From an uncultured Winogradskyella sp. (GTDB taxonomy: Bacteria > Bacteroidota > Bacteroidia > Flavobacteriales > Flavobacteriaceae): a stretch of DNA of 64,000 bases. Every line of letters begins with the position of its first letter. Within the stretch, counting starts at the first letter, position 1. The notes beneath the pieces were generated by a model that ran no database searches, had not been told where the DNA came from, and saw only the letters and a list, made by a program, of their open reading frames with translations. Location: assembly GCF_947498345.1 (NCBI RefSeq), contig NZ_CANMJY010000001.1:496001-560000 (forward strand), given 5' to 3'. The translations under genes were made by a program, and so were the position numbers. Shown piece after piece: positions 50,520-60,406 of this stretch.

Positions 50520-52937
50520 ATGATTAAAAATTATTTAAAAATCGCAATAAGGAATCTTTGGAAGAATAGAATCTTCACTTCGCTTAATGTTATTGGACTT
50601 ACAACAGCATTTGGTGTGGCAATATTATTGGCTATGTATGTTGTATATGAACTTTCCTATGATCGTTTTCATGAGCATAGCGACAATTTGTATATGGTGT
50701 ATTCTGAAGAGAGCACACCTAATGGTATAGAAGTTAATATTACTAAATCCGAACCTTTCTCATCTGCTCTAAGAAATGAAACAGTAGGGGTTGAAAAAAT
50801 AACACGCTATAGAGGTTCAGGTGATTTATTGAGTTACCAAGACAAACAACTTTACATGAACACTGCTTATGTTGACCCTGAGTTTTTTGATATATTCAGT
50901 TTTCCTATAATTAAAGGAGATAAGAAGAATCCAATAACCTCAGAGTCATCTATTGCTATTACAGAATTTGCTGCAAAGCGAATTTTTGGTGATAAAAGTG
51001 CAATAGGGCAAACAGTTACCTTTCTTATAGATGGACAAGAGGAGCCTTTTAAAGTTAATGCTATTATAGAAGATTTCCCTAATACAAGTTCTATAGGTTT
51101 CGATATTATATTAAACTTTAAAAGTCAAGGTTATCATACTTATGAAAGGGTTATTAGTCGTTGGGATGTTGAGAATCATGAAGTATACATGCAACTTTCT
51201 AAAGAAGTTACTCCGAATCAGTTTGAAAGAAGCACTACGGACTTTACTAAACTACACTATAAAGAAGAGATTGAAAGTGCTAAACGAGATGGTGCTCAAC
51301 CCAATAGTGAGGGCAATTACAGACAAATAAAGTTATTGCCTATAGCAGATATGAAGTTTGCAAACTTTAATCAAGGACCTGTTAGTGTTAATCGAACGAT
51401 GCCTTATTTAGTATTAGGTATTGCAGTCTTAATTTTGTTTATCGCTTGCGTTAATTTTATAAATATGAGTATCGCTAAGAGTGATCAAAGATTGCGAGAA
51501 ATAGGAATGCGCAAAACTTTAGGCGCAAATAAGAAACAATTATTCTTTCAATTTTGGGGTGAAAGTATTTTAGTGTTTATAATTTCTACTGGGTTTGGTA
51601 TTTTGCTAGCCATGCTTTTGTTACCTCATTTTCAATTATTGTTCAGCACAAGAGCATCATTTGAAACTTTTTTAAACCCTTCTTTAATACTAATACTTAC
51701 AGGAAGTGTTATTAGTATTACGTTAATAGCTGGTGGTTATCCTGCTGTATTAATGAGTCGCCTTGGTACATTACAAAGTTTAAAAGGAAAACTAGATAAT
51801 AGAGGAAAAAATCACTTACGTAATAGTTTAATGGTGCTACAGTTTAGTATTGCTATTCTACTCATTAGTGGAACGTTAGTGCTTCAGAATCAAATGGAGT
51901 TTATGCGAACCAAGGATTTAGGTTTTAATAAAGATCAAGTGATTGCTTTTCCACTTAACGGAAAACGTAATGATCAACAAGCCATGCAGCTGCTTAGAGA
52001 TACTCTAGAGGATAAAACCAATATTTTGAGTGTGTCAGCATCAAATAATATTTTAGGAATTGGTAAAGATGGCTCGCGATCTACTAGTATTCTCGGGTTT
52101 GAACATAAAGGACGAGGAGTAGAAACCCACATGTTGGTAGTTGATGCCGATTATGTTGAAACTTTAGATGTAAATCTGTTAAGTGGTAGGTCTTTTAAGA
52201 AGAATTTGCCTAGTGATAGCTTATCGGTTATTATCAATCAATCAATGGCTAAACAATTAGGTGAAGAAGATATATTAAACTCTAAAATATATCTTGAAGA
52301 TAAGTTTTTTACTATTGTTGGAGTTGTTGAGGATTTTAATTTTCAAGAGTTAGATAGACATATAGCACCAATGACACTTTTTGCATTACCAAATTGGAAT
52401 CTAACAAATGTTTATGTAAAAGTTACCCCTGAAGATTTAGAGCAATCTTTTTCTATTGTTAAAGCAGCATGGGCTTCCATAGAACCAAATGCAGAATTTC
52501 AGGGGTCATTTTTAAACGAGAATATTGATAGAACATTACGTAATGAGCGAAATATGATAACAATGATAGGTAGCGGATCTATTTTAGCTATTACTCTAAG
52601 TTGTATAGGTTTATTTGCTATGTCATTACTAATTGTTGCACAACGTCAAAAAGAAATAGGTGTTCGTAAAATTGTGGGAGCAAGTGTTTCTGCAATTACT
52701 ATACTTTTAACAAAAGACTTTTTAAAATTAGTAGCCTTAGCTTTTTTTATAGCAACTCCAATAGCTTGGTTGATCATGAATAAATGGTTGCAAAACTATG
52801 CTTATCACATAGAACTCAATATTTTGATATTCCTTATTGCTGGCGGAATAGCATTATTAATAGCTATGCTAACTATTGCAGGGAAAACCATCAAGGCAGC
52901 AACATCAAACCCCGTAAAAGCATTAAGAACAGAATAA
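50520..52937 (+). CDS. MacB/FtsX-type ABC permease, paralogue 3
   Basis: An 805-residue permease. TM1 lies near residue 25 (IFTSLNVIGLTTAFGVAILL). The first coupling motif is diverged (SDQRLREIGMRKTLGAN near 318); the second reads RQKEIGVRKIVGAS near 715. It ends NPVKALRTE. The first helix keeps an unusual Thr-rich stretch (LTTAFG) in place of LAIG or LSIG in the others. It is 24 bp after paralogue 2, in the same operon. Confidence 0.93.
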   Translation: MIKNYLKIAIRNLWKNRIFTSLNVIGLTTAFGVAILLAMYVVYELSYDRFHEHSDNLYMVYSEESTPNGIEVNITKSEPFSSALRNETVGVEKITRYRGSGDLLSYQDKQLYMNTAYVDPEFFDIFSFPIIKGDKKNPITSESSIAITEFAAKRIFGDKSAIGQTVTFLIDGQEEPFKVNAIIEDFPNTSSIGFDIILNFKSQGYHTYERVISRWDVENHEVYMQLSKEVTPNQFERSTTDFTKLHYKEEIESAKRDGAQPNSEGNYRQIKLLPIADMKFANFNQGPVSVNRTMPYLVLGIAVLILFIACVNFINMSIAKSDQRLREIGMRKTLGANKKQLFFQFWGESILVFIISTGFGILLAMLLLPHFQLLFSTRASFETFLNPSLILILTGSVISITLIAGGYPAVLMSRLGTLQSLKGKLDNRGKNHLRNSLMVLQFSIAILLISGTLVLQNQMEFMRTKDLGFNKDQVIAFPLNGKRNDQQAMQLLRDTLEDKTNILSVSASNNILGIGKDGSRSTSILGFEHKGRGVETHMLVVDADYVETLDVNLLSGRSFKKNLPSDSLSVIINQSMAKQLGEEDILNSKIYLEDKFFTIVGVVEDFNFQELDRHIAPMTLFALPNWNLTNVYVKVTPEDLEQSFSIVKAAWASIEPNAEFQGSFLNENIDRTLRNERNMITMIGSGSILAITLSCIGLFAMSLLIVAQRQKEIGVRKIVGASVSAITILLTKDFLKLVALAFFIATPIAWLIMNKWLQNYAYHIELNILIFLIAGGIALLIAMLTIAGKTIKAATSNPVKALRTE

Positions 52938-52964
52938 TTGCCATCAAGTAAAAACCGAAGCGTT

Positions 52965-55412
52965 ATGATTAAGAATTATTTCAAAATAGCATGGAGAAAC
53001 ATAATGAGGAACAAGGTGTTTTCTTTTATAAATATTATTGGTTTAACTATAGGTTTAAGTGCTTCATTTGTCATAGGGCTTATGATTTATTACGATTATA
53101 CTTTTGATAATTTTCATAAAGATGGAGATCGTATTTATAGAATAGTAACAGATTTTAAAGCGCCAGAAGGTGAGTTTTATAACTCTGGTGTTACAATAGC
53201 ATTAGAAGATGCAATAAATAGTAATATTAATTTCGAATTAGTAAGTGGCTTTTATATTGAAAGACCTTCGAAAGTTGAAAATAAAGAGAACGATATTGAA
53301 GTGAAATGGCCTAATCATGTCATATATACAAATGAAGATTATTTTAACCTGTTTGATTACAAGTTTATTGCTGGACATAAATCTGATGCGTTATCTAAGC
53401 CTAATTCTGTCATTTTAACTAAAGCTAGAGCTGCATTATACTTCCCTAAAATGTTGCCTTCAGAAATTATTGGTAAAACACTTGTTTATAATGATTCAAT
53501 TAATATATCAGTTAGAGGAATCGTTGAGAATTTCAAACAACAATCAGACTTTGTATTTCAAGAGTTTATATCCCATCCTACAATTTTACAAACCAGATTA
53601 CGAGAAGATTTTCAAAATAAAAATTGGAATAATACAAATTCAGCATCTCAACTTTATGTGAAAATTTCTGAAAATGGAAATTTGAATGAAATTCAAAAGC
53701 AATTAGATGCTTTAGCTTTAGAACATTTAGACGAAGAAGCTATAAAATATAATCAGTCTAGACAATTTGTTTTGCAGCCACTTAGAGATATTCATTTTAA
53801 TGATAAATATGGTATTTATGATTGGACGCAAGGTCAAGCAAGTAAGTCATTACTTAGAAACTTAGCATTAATAGCTATTTTTTTATTACTTCTTGGTTGT
53901 GTTAATTTTATAAACCTTAACACAGCCCAAGCTACGCAACGTGCTAAAGAGATAGGTGTTCGTAAAACTCTGGGAGGCTCCAAAAAACAGTTGATAGTGC
54001 AGTTTATGGGAGAGACATTTCTTTTGGTTGTCATTTCTTCCGTACTATCTTTAATCTTATCAAGATGGTTAATTAGTATATTTTCCGATTTTGTTCCTCA
54101 AGGATTGAGTTTTGAACTTTTTAAAGCACCATTAGTAATATCTGGGATTTTAGTTCTATTGCTCATTGTAACATTATTATCGGGTTTTTATCCTGCATTT
54201 ATGCTATCAAAATTCAATCCTGTTTCTGTATTAAAAAATCAAATAGTGGTCAACGGTAATAAAGCTAAACTAAGAAAGGTTCTAACTGTTTTTCAATTTA
54301 CGATAGCTCAGGTTTTTATTATTGCAACATTATTAGTAGGTAAGCAAATTAATTATTTACTAAACAAGGATATGGGTTTTAAAACTGATGCCATAATTTC
54401 TGTTTACAGTCCACGAAGTGAAACGGAACTCTCTAAAAAAGAATTATATACTCAAAAGTTAAAAGCAATACCTCAAATTAAAGGTTTAAGTATTGGTGGT
54501 AATCCACCAGCATCATTTTCTACCAATTCAACTAATGCAACATTTATAGATGGTGAAAAAGAAATACAAACTGGCTTGCAGTTTATACATGGGGATACAA
54601 ACTATTTAAACGTTTTTGAACTTAATTTATTAGCGGGTCGTACACGCAGAAATGATACGGTTAAAGAGTTAGTTGTTAACGAAACATTTGCTAAAAAAAT
54701 AGGTTTTTTAAATCCTATTGATGCTGTAGGAAATAGTGTGATTCTTAGTGATGAAAATGTACCAATTGTTGGTGTTATGGCAGATTTTCATCAACGATCG
54801 CTTAGAACAGGTATTGAGCCTATGGCATTGATAGGGGATTGGTATCGACCACGATTTAGTCAATTTCAAGCTGTTCATATGTCTTTAAAGAGCGAATCCT
54901 CTGAAAACTTAAGGATGACACTTAAAAAAATTGAAAATGAATATAAGTCTGTTTATACTGAGGTTGAAGATTTTAGATTGGTGTTTATGGATGAAACTGT
55001 TCAGCAATTTTATAATCGAGAAGAAAAGGTGTCCAGACTTTTAAATTGGGCTACTGGTTTATCTATTTTAATTAGTTGTTTAGGACTATTTGGGCTTGTT
55101 ATTTATACTACTAATAGACGTGTAAAAGAGATAGGAGTAAGAAAGGTGTTGGGCGCTTCATTGCTACAAATAAACACTTTGCTTTGTAAGGAATTTTTGA
55201 CTCTTGTTGCTATTGCATTTATAATCGCTATACCAATTGCATGGTATGGTATTAGTAATTGGCTCCAAGATTTTGCCTATAAGACAAGTATTGGCTTTTG
55301 GGTGTTTCTAATTAGTGGGTGTGCAATGCTATTGTTTGCGCTTATAGTAATTAGTATTAAGACTTTACAAGCAGCAAATGCTAATCCTGTTAATTCCTTA
55401 AGGTCAGAATAA
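52965..55412 (+). CDS. MacB/FtsX-type ABC permease, paralogue 4
   Basis: An 815-residue permease from the ATG at 52965. The frame is open from 52938, but the extra nine residues (MPSSKNRSV) precede the shared start MIKNYFKIAWRNIMRNK, so 52965 was chosen. The coupling motifs are ATQRAKEIGVRKTLGGS near 325 and RRVKEIGVRKVLGAS near 715. It ends NPVNSLRSE. Last gene of the first transcription unit: the second regulatory cassette follows within 33 bp of its stop. Confidence 0.93.
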   Translation: MIKNYFKIAWRNIMRNKVFSFINIIGLTIGLSASFVIGLMIYYDYTFDNFHKDGDRIYRIVTDFKAPEGEFYNSGVTIALEDAINSNINFELVSGFYIERPSKVENKENDIEVKWPNHVIYTNEDYFNLFDYKFIAGHKSDALSKPNSVILTKARAALYFPKMLPSEIIGKTLVYNDSINISVRGIVENFKQQSDFVFQEFISHPTILQTRLREDFQNKNWNNTNSASQLYVKISENGNLNEIQKQLDALALEHLDEEAIKYNQSRQFVLQPLRDIHFNDKYGIYDWTQGQASKSLLRNLALIAIFLLLLGCVNFINLNTAQATQRAKEIGVRKTLGGSKKQLIVQFMGETFLLVVISSVLSLILSRWLISIFSDFVPQGLSFELFKAPLVISGILVLLLIVTLLSGFYPAFMLSKFNPVSVLKNQIVVNGNKAKLRKVLTVFQFTIAQVFIIATLLVGKQINYLLNKDMGFKTDAIISVYSPRSETELSKKELYTQKLKAIPQIKGLSIGGNPPASFSTNSTNATFIDGEKEIQTGLQFIHGDTNYLNVFELNLLAGRTRRNDTVKELVVNETFAKKIGFLNPIDAVGNSVILSDENVPIVGVMADFHQRSLRTGIEPMALIGDWYRPRFSQFQAVHMSLKSESSENLRMTLKKIENEYKSVYTEVEDFRLVFMDETVQQFYNREEKVSRLLNWATGLSILISCLGLFGLVIYTTNRRVKEIGVRKVLGASLLQINTLLCKEFLTLVAIAFIIAIPIAWYGISNWLQDFAYKTSIGFWVFLISGCAMLLFALIVISIKTLQAANANPVNSLRSE

Positions 55413-55426
55413 GCTAAAATTTTATG

Positions 55427-55465
55427 TGTTCGATTACGAACAAATAGTGTATCAAAATCGAACAC
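55427..55465 (+). promoter_or_regulatory. upstream activator sites, copy 2
   Basis: TGTTCGATTACGAACA (55427-55442) is a 6-bp inverted repeat, the best palindromic form of the site. TGTATCAAAATCGAACA (55448-55464) is the second site. CGAACA half-sites start at 55437 and 55459, again 22 bp apart. The block 55446-55474 is identical to 43464-43492. Confidence 0.65.
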
Positions 55466-55512
55466 TTTTAGTTTCTGTAATATTTATAAATGTTTGATTT
55501 GTAGCGAGTTGA

Positions 55513-55536
55513 TTTTTTGGCATCATCTTCACTATA
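55513..55536 (+). promoter_or_regulatory. candidate sigma-54 promoter, copy 2
   Basis: TTGGCATCATCTTCACTATA at 55517-55536 is identical to copy 1 and lies the same 58 bp from the second CGAACA. The ATG of the fifth permease is 44 bp further. It should start a second transcription unit under the same regulator. Confidence 0.6.
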
Positions 55537-55580
55537 CTAAAGTAGGTAAGATAAATCCCTATCGTCAAAACAAAATAATT

Positions 55581-57935
55581 ATGATTCTTAATTATATCAA
55601 AATAGCATTTAGGACTTTATTGAAGAATAAAGGTTACAGTTTCTTAAACATTTTCGGTTTAGCTATTGGAATTACCTGTGCGACTCTAATCTTTCTATGG
55701 GTCGAAGACGAACTAAGTTTTAATAGCAATTTCGATAAGCAAGACCAAGTTTATTACGTGCCTACAAATCAAAATTATGAAGGAGAATGGCGTACATTTT
55801 ATGCAACACCTGGTCCACTAGCTAAGGACATGAAAGATGATATTCCTGGGATTTTAAAAGCTACAAAGTCTAGTCTTCAAGAACGTTTGTTTGCTGTTGG
55901 AGATAACTCTATAACAAGAAGAGGTCGCTATGCTGATGAAGACTTTCTAGATATCTTTAGTCTGAAATTTATAGAAGGAAATAGAGAAAATGCTTTTTCT
56001 AACCCTGAAGCTATTGTATTAACTCAAAAAACAGCTGAAGAGCTTTTTGGCAAGGAAGAAAAAGCTTTAGGTAAAGTAATAAGAGTAAGTAATAAGGATA
56101 GTTATTTAGTGACAGGTGTTGTTGAGAATATGCCTGATAACATAACATTCCCTTTTGATTGGGTGGCACCGTTTGACCGGTATGGCCTAGGTGAAGAATG
56201 GACAAGAGTATATGGTAATAATTTTTCAGATACGTTTGTTTTATTATCACCTGAGGCTAATTTTGAAATAGTATATGCTAAGGTTAGAAATATAATTGCT
56301 ACTAAAGCCGATTTTACAGATGACTATGCGTTTTTACATTCTATTAAAGATTGGCATTTACGTTCAAAATTTAAAGATGGAAAAATAGTCGGAGGCCGAA
56401 TTACTTATGTACGTTTGTTCACAATTATAGCTTTTATAATTTTATTAATCGCTTGTATAAATTTTATGAACTTGTCTACAGCGCGAAGTGAAAAACGGGC
56501 AAATGAAGTCGGTGTGCGCAAAGCAATGGGGTCAAGTCGTTCAAGATTAGTTACCCAGTTTATTACTGAAGCAGTATTGTTAGCTTTTATATCTGTAGTT
56601 TTTAGTGTTCTATTGTTGGCCATAATATTACCACAGTTCAACTTAGTTATCGAAAAAGACTTGTCTTTAGGACTAACAAACCCAATGCATCTTTTTGTTT
56701 TATTGAGTATAACACTGATTTGTGGGATTTTTGCTGGCTTGTATCCAGCGTTTTATTTGTCTTCATTTAAGCCAGTACACGTATTAAAAGGGCTAAAAAC
56801 AACACAGGGTTCAGCTTCATTTATTCGTAAGGGATTAGTTGTAGGTCAGTTTACCATTTCTATAGTCTTTATCATTTTTACAATATTGGTATATCAACAA
56901 ATTCAACATGCAAAAAATCGAGAGTTAGGCTATGATAAAGATCAATTATTATCAATGCGGATTAATGGAGACTTTATACCAAAATTCGATTTGGTTCAAC
57001 AAGAATTAATTAGAACAGGTTCAGTAAAAAATGCAACACTTTGTAATTCTCATATTTTATCAGGCGGAAATAATGGTTCGGGTTTTACCTGGAAAGGTGG
57101 TACAGATACAGAAGACGTTTTAATCTCTTTTAGAAATGTAACGCAGAGCTTTTTTGAAACAACTGGAATGGAAATTATTGAAGGTAGGGGTTTTAGTAGC
57201 AATGTTGAAGCTGATAGCTCTTATGCTTTAATCTCTGAATCATTAGCAAAAATGATGGGTAATGAAAACCCAATTGGAAATATTATAAGTCGAGATGAAG
57301 ATACTTTTGAAATTATTGGAGTTGTTAAAGATTATGTTTATGGGGATATGTTTGAGTCTAGTGACCCTGTATTATTTATGCATTATCCATATTACACAAG
57401 ATATATGTACATAAAAACTATGGATGGCGTTCCTGTTGACAAAGCATTATCAGATATTGAAGCCGTTTTAAAAAAGCATAATCCAGCTTACCCATTTGAA
57501 TATACTTTTATTGACGAAGCTTTTGATGCTAAGTTTAAAAACGAACAGTTAGTTGGTGAATTATCTCAAATTTTTGCCATACTGGCTATACTTATTTCTT
57601 GTCTAGGATTATTTGGCTTAGCAGCATATACAGCTGAGCAGCGAAGGAAAGAGATAGGTGTCCGTAAAGTTTTAGGAGCGAGTGTTTCGGGTATAGTTAA
57701 GCTGCTTTCAAAAGATTTTATAAAGCTTGTGAGCATTTCAATCTTAATAGCAATACCTATAGCATGGTATTTTATAAAAGATTGGCTTCAAGATTATTCT
57801 TATCGTATAGAAATTAATTGGTGGATTTTCTTCATAGCTGGGTTAATGGCCATAATTATAGCTGTGCTCACAGTAAGTTTTCAAGCCGTAAAAGCTGCCA
57901 TTGCAAACCCTGTAGATAGTTTAAAAACGGAATAA
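55581..57935 (+). CDS. MacB/FtsX-type ABC permease, paralogue 5
   Basis: A 784-residue permease from the ATG at 55581. An upstream in-frame ATG at 55494 would run coding sequence through the -24-like box, and its extra 29 residues do not resemble the shared start MILNYIKIAFRTLLKNK, so it was rejected. TM1 is near residue 20 (FLNIFGLAIGITCATLIFLW). The coupling motifs are SEKRANEVGVRKAMGSS near 310 and RRKEIGVRKVLGAS near 690. It ends NPVDSLKTE. First gene of the second unit. Confidence 0.93.
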   Translation: MILNYIKIAFRTLLKNKGYSFLNIFGLAIGITCATLIFLWVEDELSFNSNFDKQDQVYYVPTNQNYEGEWRTFYATPGPLAKDMKDDIPGILKATKSSLQERLFAVGDNSITRRGRYADEDFLDIFSLKFIEGNRENAFSNPEAIVLTQKTAEELFGKEEKALGKVIRVSNKDSYLVTGVVENMPDNITFPFDWVAPFDRYGLGEEWTRVYGNNFSDTFVLLSPEANFEIVYAKVRNIIATKADFTDDYAFLHSIKDWHLRSKFKDGKIVGGRITYVRLFTIIAFIILLIACINFMNLSTARSEKRANEVGVRKAMGSSRSRLVTQFITEAVLLAFISVVFSVLLLAIILPQFNLVIEKDLSLGLTNPMHLFVLLSITLICGIFAGLYPAFYLSSFKPVHVLKGLKTTQGSASFIRKGLVVGQFTISIVFIIFTILVYQQIQHAKNRELGYDKDQLLSMRINGDFIPKFDLVQQELIRTGSVKNATLCNSHILSGGNNGSGFTWKGGTDTEDVLISFRNVTQSFFETTGMEIIEGRGFSSNVEADSSYALISESLAKMMGNENPIGNIISRDEDTFEIIGVVKDYVYGDMFESSDPVLFMHYPYYTRYMYIKTMDGVPVDKALSDIEAVLKKHNPAYPFEYTFIDEAFDAKFKNEQLVGELSQIFAILAILISCLGLFGLAAYTAEQRRKEIGVRKVLGASVSGIVKLLSKDFIKLVSISILIAIPIAWYFIKDWLQDYSYRIEINWWIFFIAGLMAIIIAVLTVSFQAVKAAIANPVDSLKTE

Positions 57936-57962
57936 TTATCATCAATCAAAAAAATATGAATC

Positions 57963-60356
57963 ATGGTAAGAACAAATTTAAAAATTGGCTTTAGAAATAT
58001 TTTAAAGAATAAAGGTTTTGTTATACTAAATACTTTAGGTTTGGTTGTAGCCTTAACTGCTGTATTACTTATTAGTTTATGGGTGCACAGCGAACTGACC
58101 TTCAATAAATCATTAACCAATTATGATACCATTGCAGGAGTAAGGCAACATTACTCACAGGGTAACGAGATTAGGACAAGTTCAGGGCAACCTTGGCAAT
58201 TGGCTCATGCTCTCAGAGATCAATATGGCAGTCATTTTAAGCATGTGGTCACCAGTTCAAGACCTAATAGTTTTAACATTACTCACAACAATAATATAGT
58301 GGCGTCAAAAGGTAGGTTTGTAGAATCGGGTTTTGCCAAAATGTTTGACCTAAAAATGAAAATGGGCAGTAGAGATGTACTTGGTGATATCTCATCGATA
58401 TTAATATCTGAGAGCATGGCAAAAAACATCTTTGGTACTGAGAACCCCATAGGTCAAGTACTAAATCTATCTCCAAAAATGAAAGTGACAGTTGCTGGTA
58501 TTTATGAAGATTTTTCTATGAATTCAAATTTTAATGAGTTGGATTTTATTGCATCATGGGAATTGCTAAAAACCAGTCAAAATTATGAAGAACGATTAGG
58601 CTGGGGCAATTCTTGGTTTTTGTTGTACGTACAACTACATAATAAAGATGCTTTAGATAATGTTTCAACAATTATAAAGGATGTAACAAAAGATAATTAT
58701 GAATATGCAAGAGAGACAGGTTTACAAGATTTATTTCTCTTCCCAATGTCTAAGTGGCACTTGTATTCTAAATTTGAAAATGGTGTTAATATTGGTGGTA
58801 AGATTGAATCCGTGACTATTTTTAGTCTAATAGGTTTTTTTATTTTGCTTTTGGCATGTATCAATTTTATGAATTTAAGTACGGCTCAAGCATTAAAAAG
58901 AAGCAAAGAGGTGGGTGTAAGAAAAACACTGGGCTCATCTAGAATACAACTTATTATTCAGTTTTTTACAGAATCATTCGTAGTTATTCTTATCTCCTTT
59001 TTTATGGCATTACTGTTAGCTTACATATTACTTCCAAAATTCAATATGATAACATTAAAGGAGGTTGAGGTTCCTTTTACTGAACTTTCATTTTGGTTTA
59101 TTTGTTTGTTAATAGTAGTCGTAACTGCAATACTCAGTAGTGTATATCCCGCAATATATCTATCTGCTTTTAAGCCAGTTAAAGTGCTTAAAGGATTGAG
59201 TAGTAATAATAAAACAACAATTGGGTTTAGGAAAGCGCTTATAGTAGTACAGTTTTCAATTTCAAGTATTCTTATCATTTGCACCATAACGATTATTAGT
59301 CAAATAAATTATGCTAAAGACAGACCTCTTGGATTTAATAAGGACTTAATTGTAAGTGTGCCTATTAATACTATGAAAGTTATAAATAGTTTTGAAACTA
59401 TTAAAAGTGAGCTTTTAACTTCTCCGTATGTAGATCAGGTTACTGCGTCAGATGTAAAAGTTACAAGTGCTTACACTGCAAATGGAGGTGATTTTGATTG
59501 GAAAGATAAAGACCCAAATATGCAGCCCGAGTTTTATACAATTCGTGCTACTGAAGGATTTGGAAAAATGATAGATTGGGAGATTTTAGAAGGAAGAGAT
59601 TTTTCGAGAGATTTCCCTTCGGATTCTCTGGCATTTCTAGTTAATGAAACAGCGGTTAAGTACATGGGCTTAGAAAATCCTGTCGGGGAATTTGTAAGAT
59701 GGAATAAGAATGGGACTTATAAAATTATTGGTGTGGTCAAAGACATGGTTACACAATCTCCCTTTGAACCAATTACGCCTTCTTTATTCATACTTCACAA
59801 TGGAAGATTTTTAAATTGGGTAAATATAAAAATAGCTTCTAATTCTACTACAGCCATAGAAAGTACTCTGGCTAAAGCAGAGGCCATTTTTAAAAAGCAT
59901 GACCCTAAAAACTTGTTTAGTTACACCTTCTTAGATGATGATTACGAAAGAAAATTTAATACTGAAAAACGAGTAGCAAGGTTAGTAGGTATATTTTCAT
60001 TTATAGCAATTTTTATTAGTTGTTTGGGGATTTTAGGTCTTTCTACTTACATGGCAATACAAAGAAAAAAGGAAATCGGAGTTCGAAAAGTTTTAGGTGC
60101 ATCCATAAATTCAATTTGGAAACTATTATCAAAACAGTTTATAATTTTAGTAGCAGTCTCTTTAGCAATAGCTTTGCCTCTAGGGTATTTTATTTCATCA
60201 GAATACTTAATGGAGTATAGTTATCGTGTTAACCTAAGTGTTTGGACGCTCGTTTTGGTTGCTATGATTACTCTTGGCGTTACATTATTAACAGTAAGTT
60301 TACAAGCAATAAAAGCAGCTATTGCAAACCCAGTAGATAGCTTAAGAATAGAATAA
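57963..60356 (+). CDS. MacB/FtsX-type ABC permease, paralogue 6
   Basis: A 797-residue permease. The start is diverged (MVRTNLKIGFRNILKNKG). The coupling motifs are LKRSKEVGVRKTLGSS near 313 and QRKKEIGVRKVLGAS near 700; it ends NPVDSLRIE. The gap before it, with GAATAATTATCATCAATCAA (57930-57949), nearly repeats the gap after paralogue 1 (48062-48081), which points to tandem gene duplication. It is 27 bp after paralogue 5. Confidence 0.93.
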   Translation: MVRTNLKIGFRNILKNKGFVILNTLGLVVALTAVLLISLWVHSELTFNKSLTNYDTIAGVRQHYSQGNEIRTSSGQPWQLAHALRDQYGSHFKHVVTSSRPNSFNITHNNNIVASKGRFVESGFAKMFDLKMKMGSRDVLGDISSILISESMAKNIFGTENPIGQVLNLSPKMKVTVAGIYEDFSMNSNFNELDFIASWELLKTSQNYEERLGWGNSWFLLYVQLHNKDALDNVSTIIKDVTKDNYEYARETGLQDLFLFPMSKWHLYSKFENGVNIGGKIESVTIFSLIGFFILLLACINFMNLSTAQALKRSKEVGVRKTLGSSRIQLIIQFFTESFVVILISFFMALLLAYILLPKFNMITLKEVEVPFTELSFWFICLLIVVVTAILSSVYPAIYLSAFKPVKVLKGLSSNNKTTIGFRKALIVVQFSISSILIICTITIISQINYAKDRPLGFNKDLIVSVPINTMKVINSFETIKSELLTSPYVDQVTASDVKVTSAYTANGGDFDWKDKDPNMQPEFYTIRATEGFGKMIDWEILEGRDFSRDFPSDSLAFLVNETAVKYMGLENPVGEFVRWNKNGTYKIIGVVKDMVTQSPFEPITPSLFILHNGRFLNWVNIKIASNSTTAIESTLAKAEAIFKKHDPKNLFSYTFLDDDYERKFNTEKRVARLVGIFSFIAIFISCLGILGLSTYMAIQRKKEIGVRKVLGASINSIWKLLSKQFIILVAVSLAIALPLGYFISSEYLMEYSYRVNLSVWTLVLVAMITLGVTLLTVSLQAIKAAIANPVDSLRIE

Positions 60357-60406
60357 AATTAATTAACATACACTGAATCTATTTTCAGTATTAAAAACAT
60401 TTAATC

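Noticed and set aside
55494..55580. Longer start for permease 5
   Set aside because: The added residues are coded by the sigma-54 cassette duplicated at 43531 and do not resemble the shared permease N-terminus.
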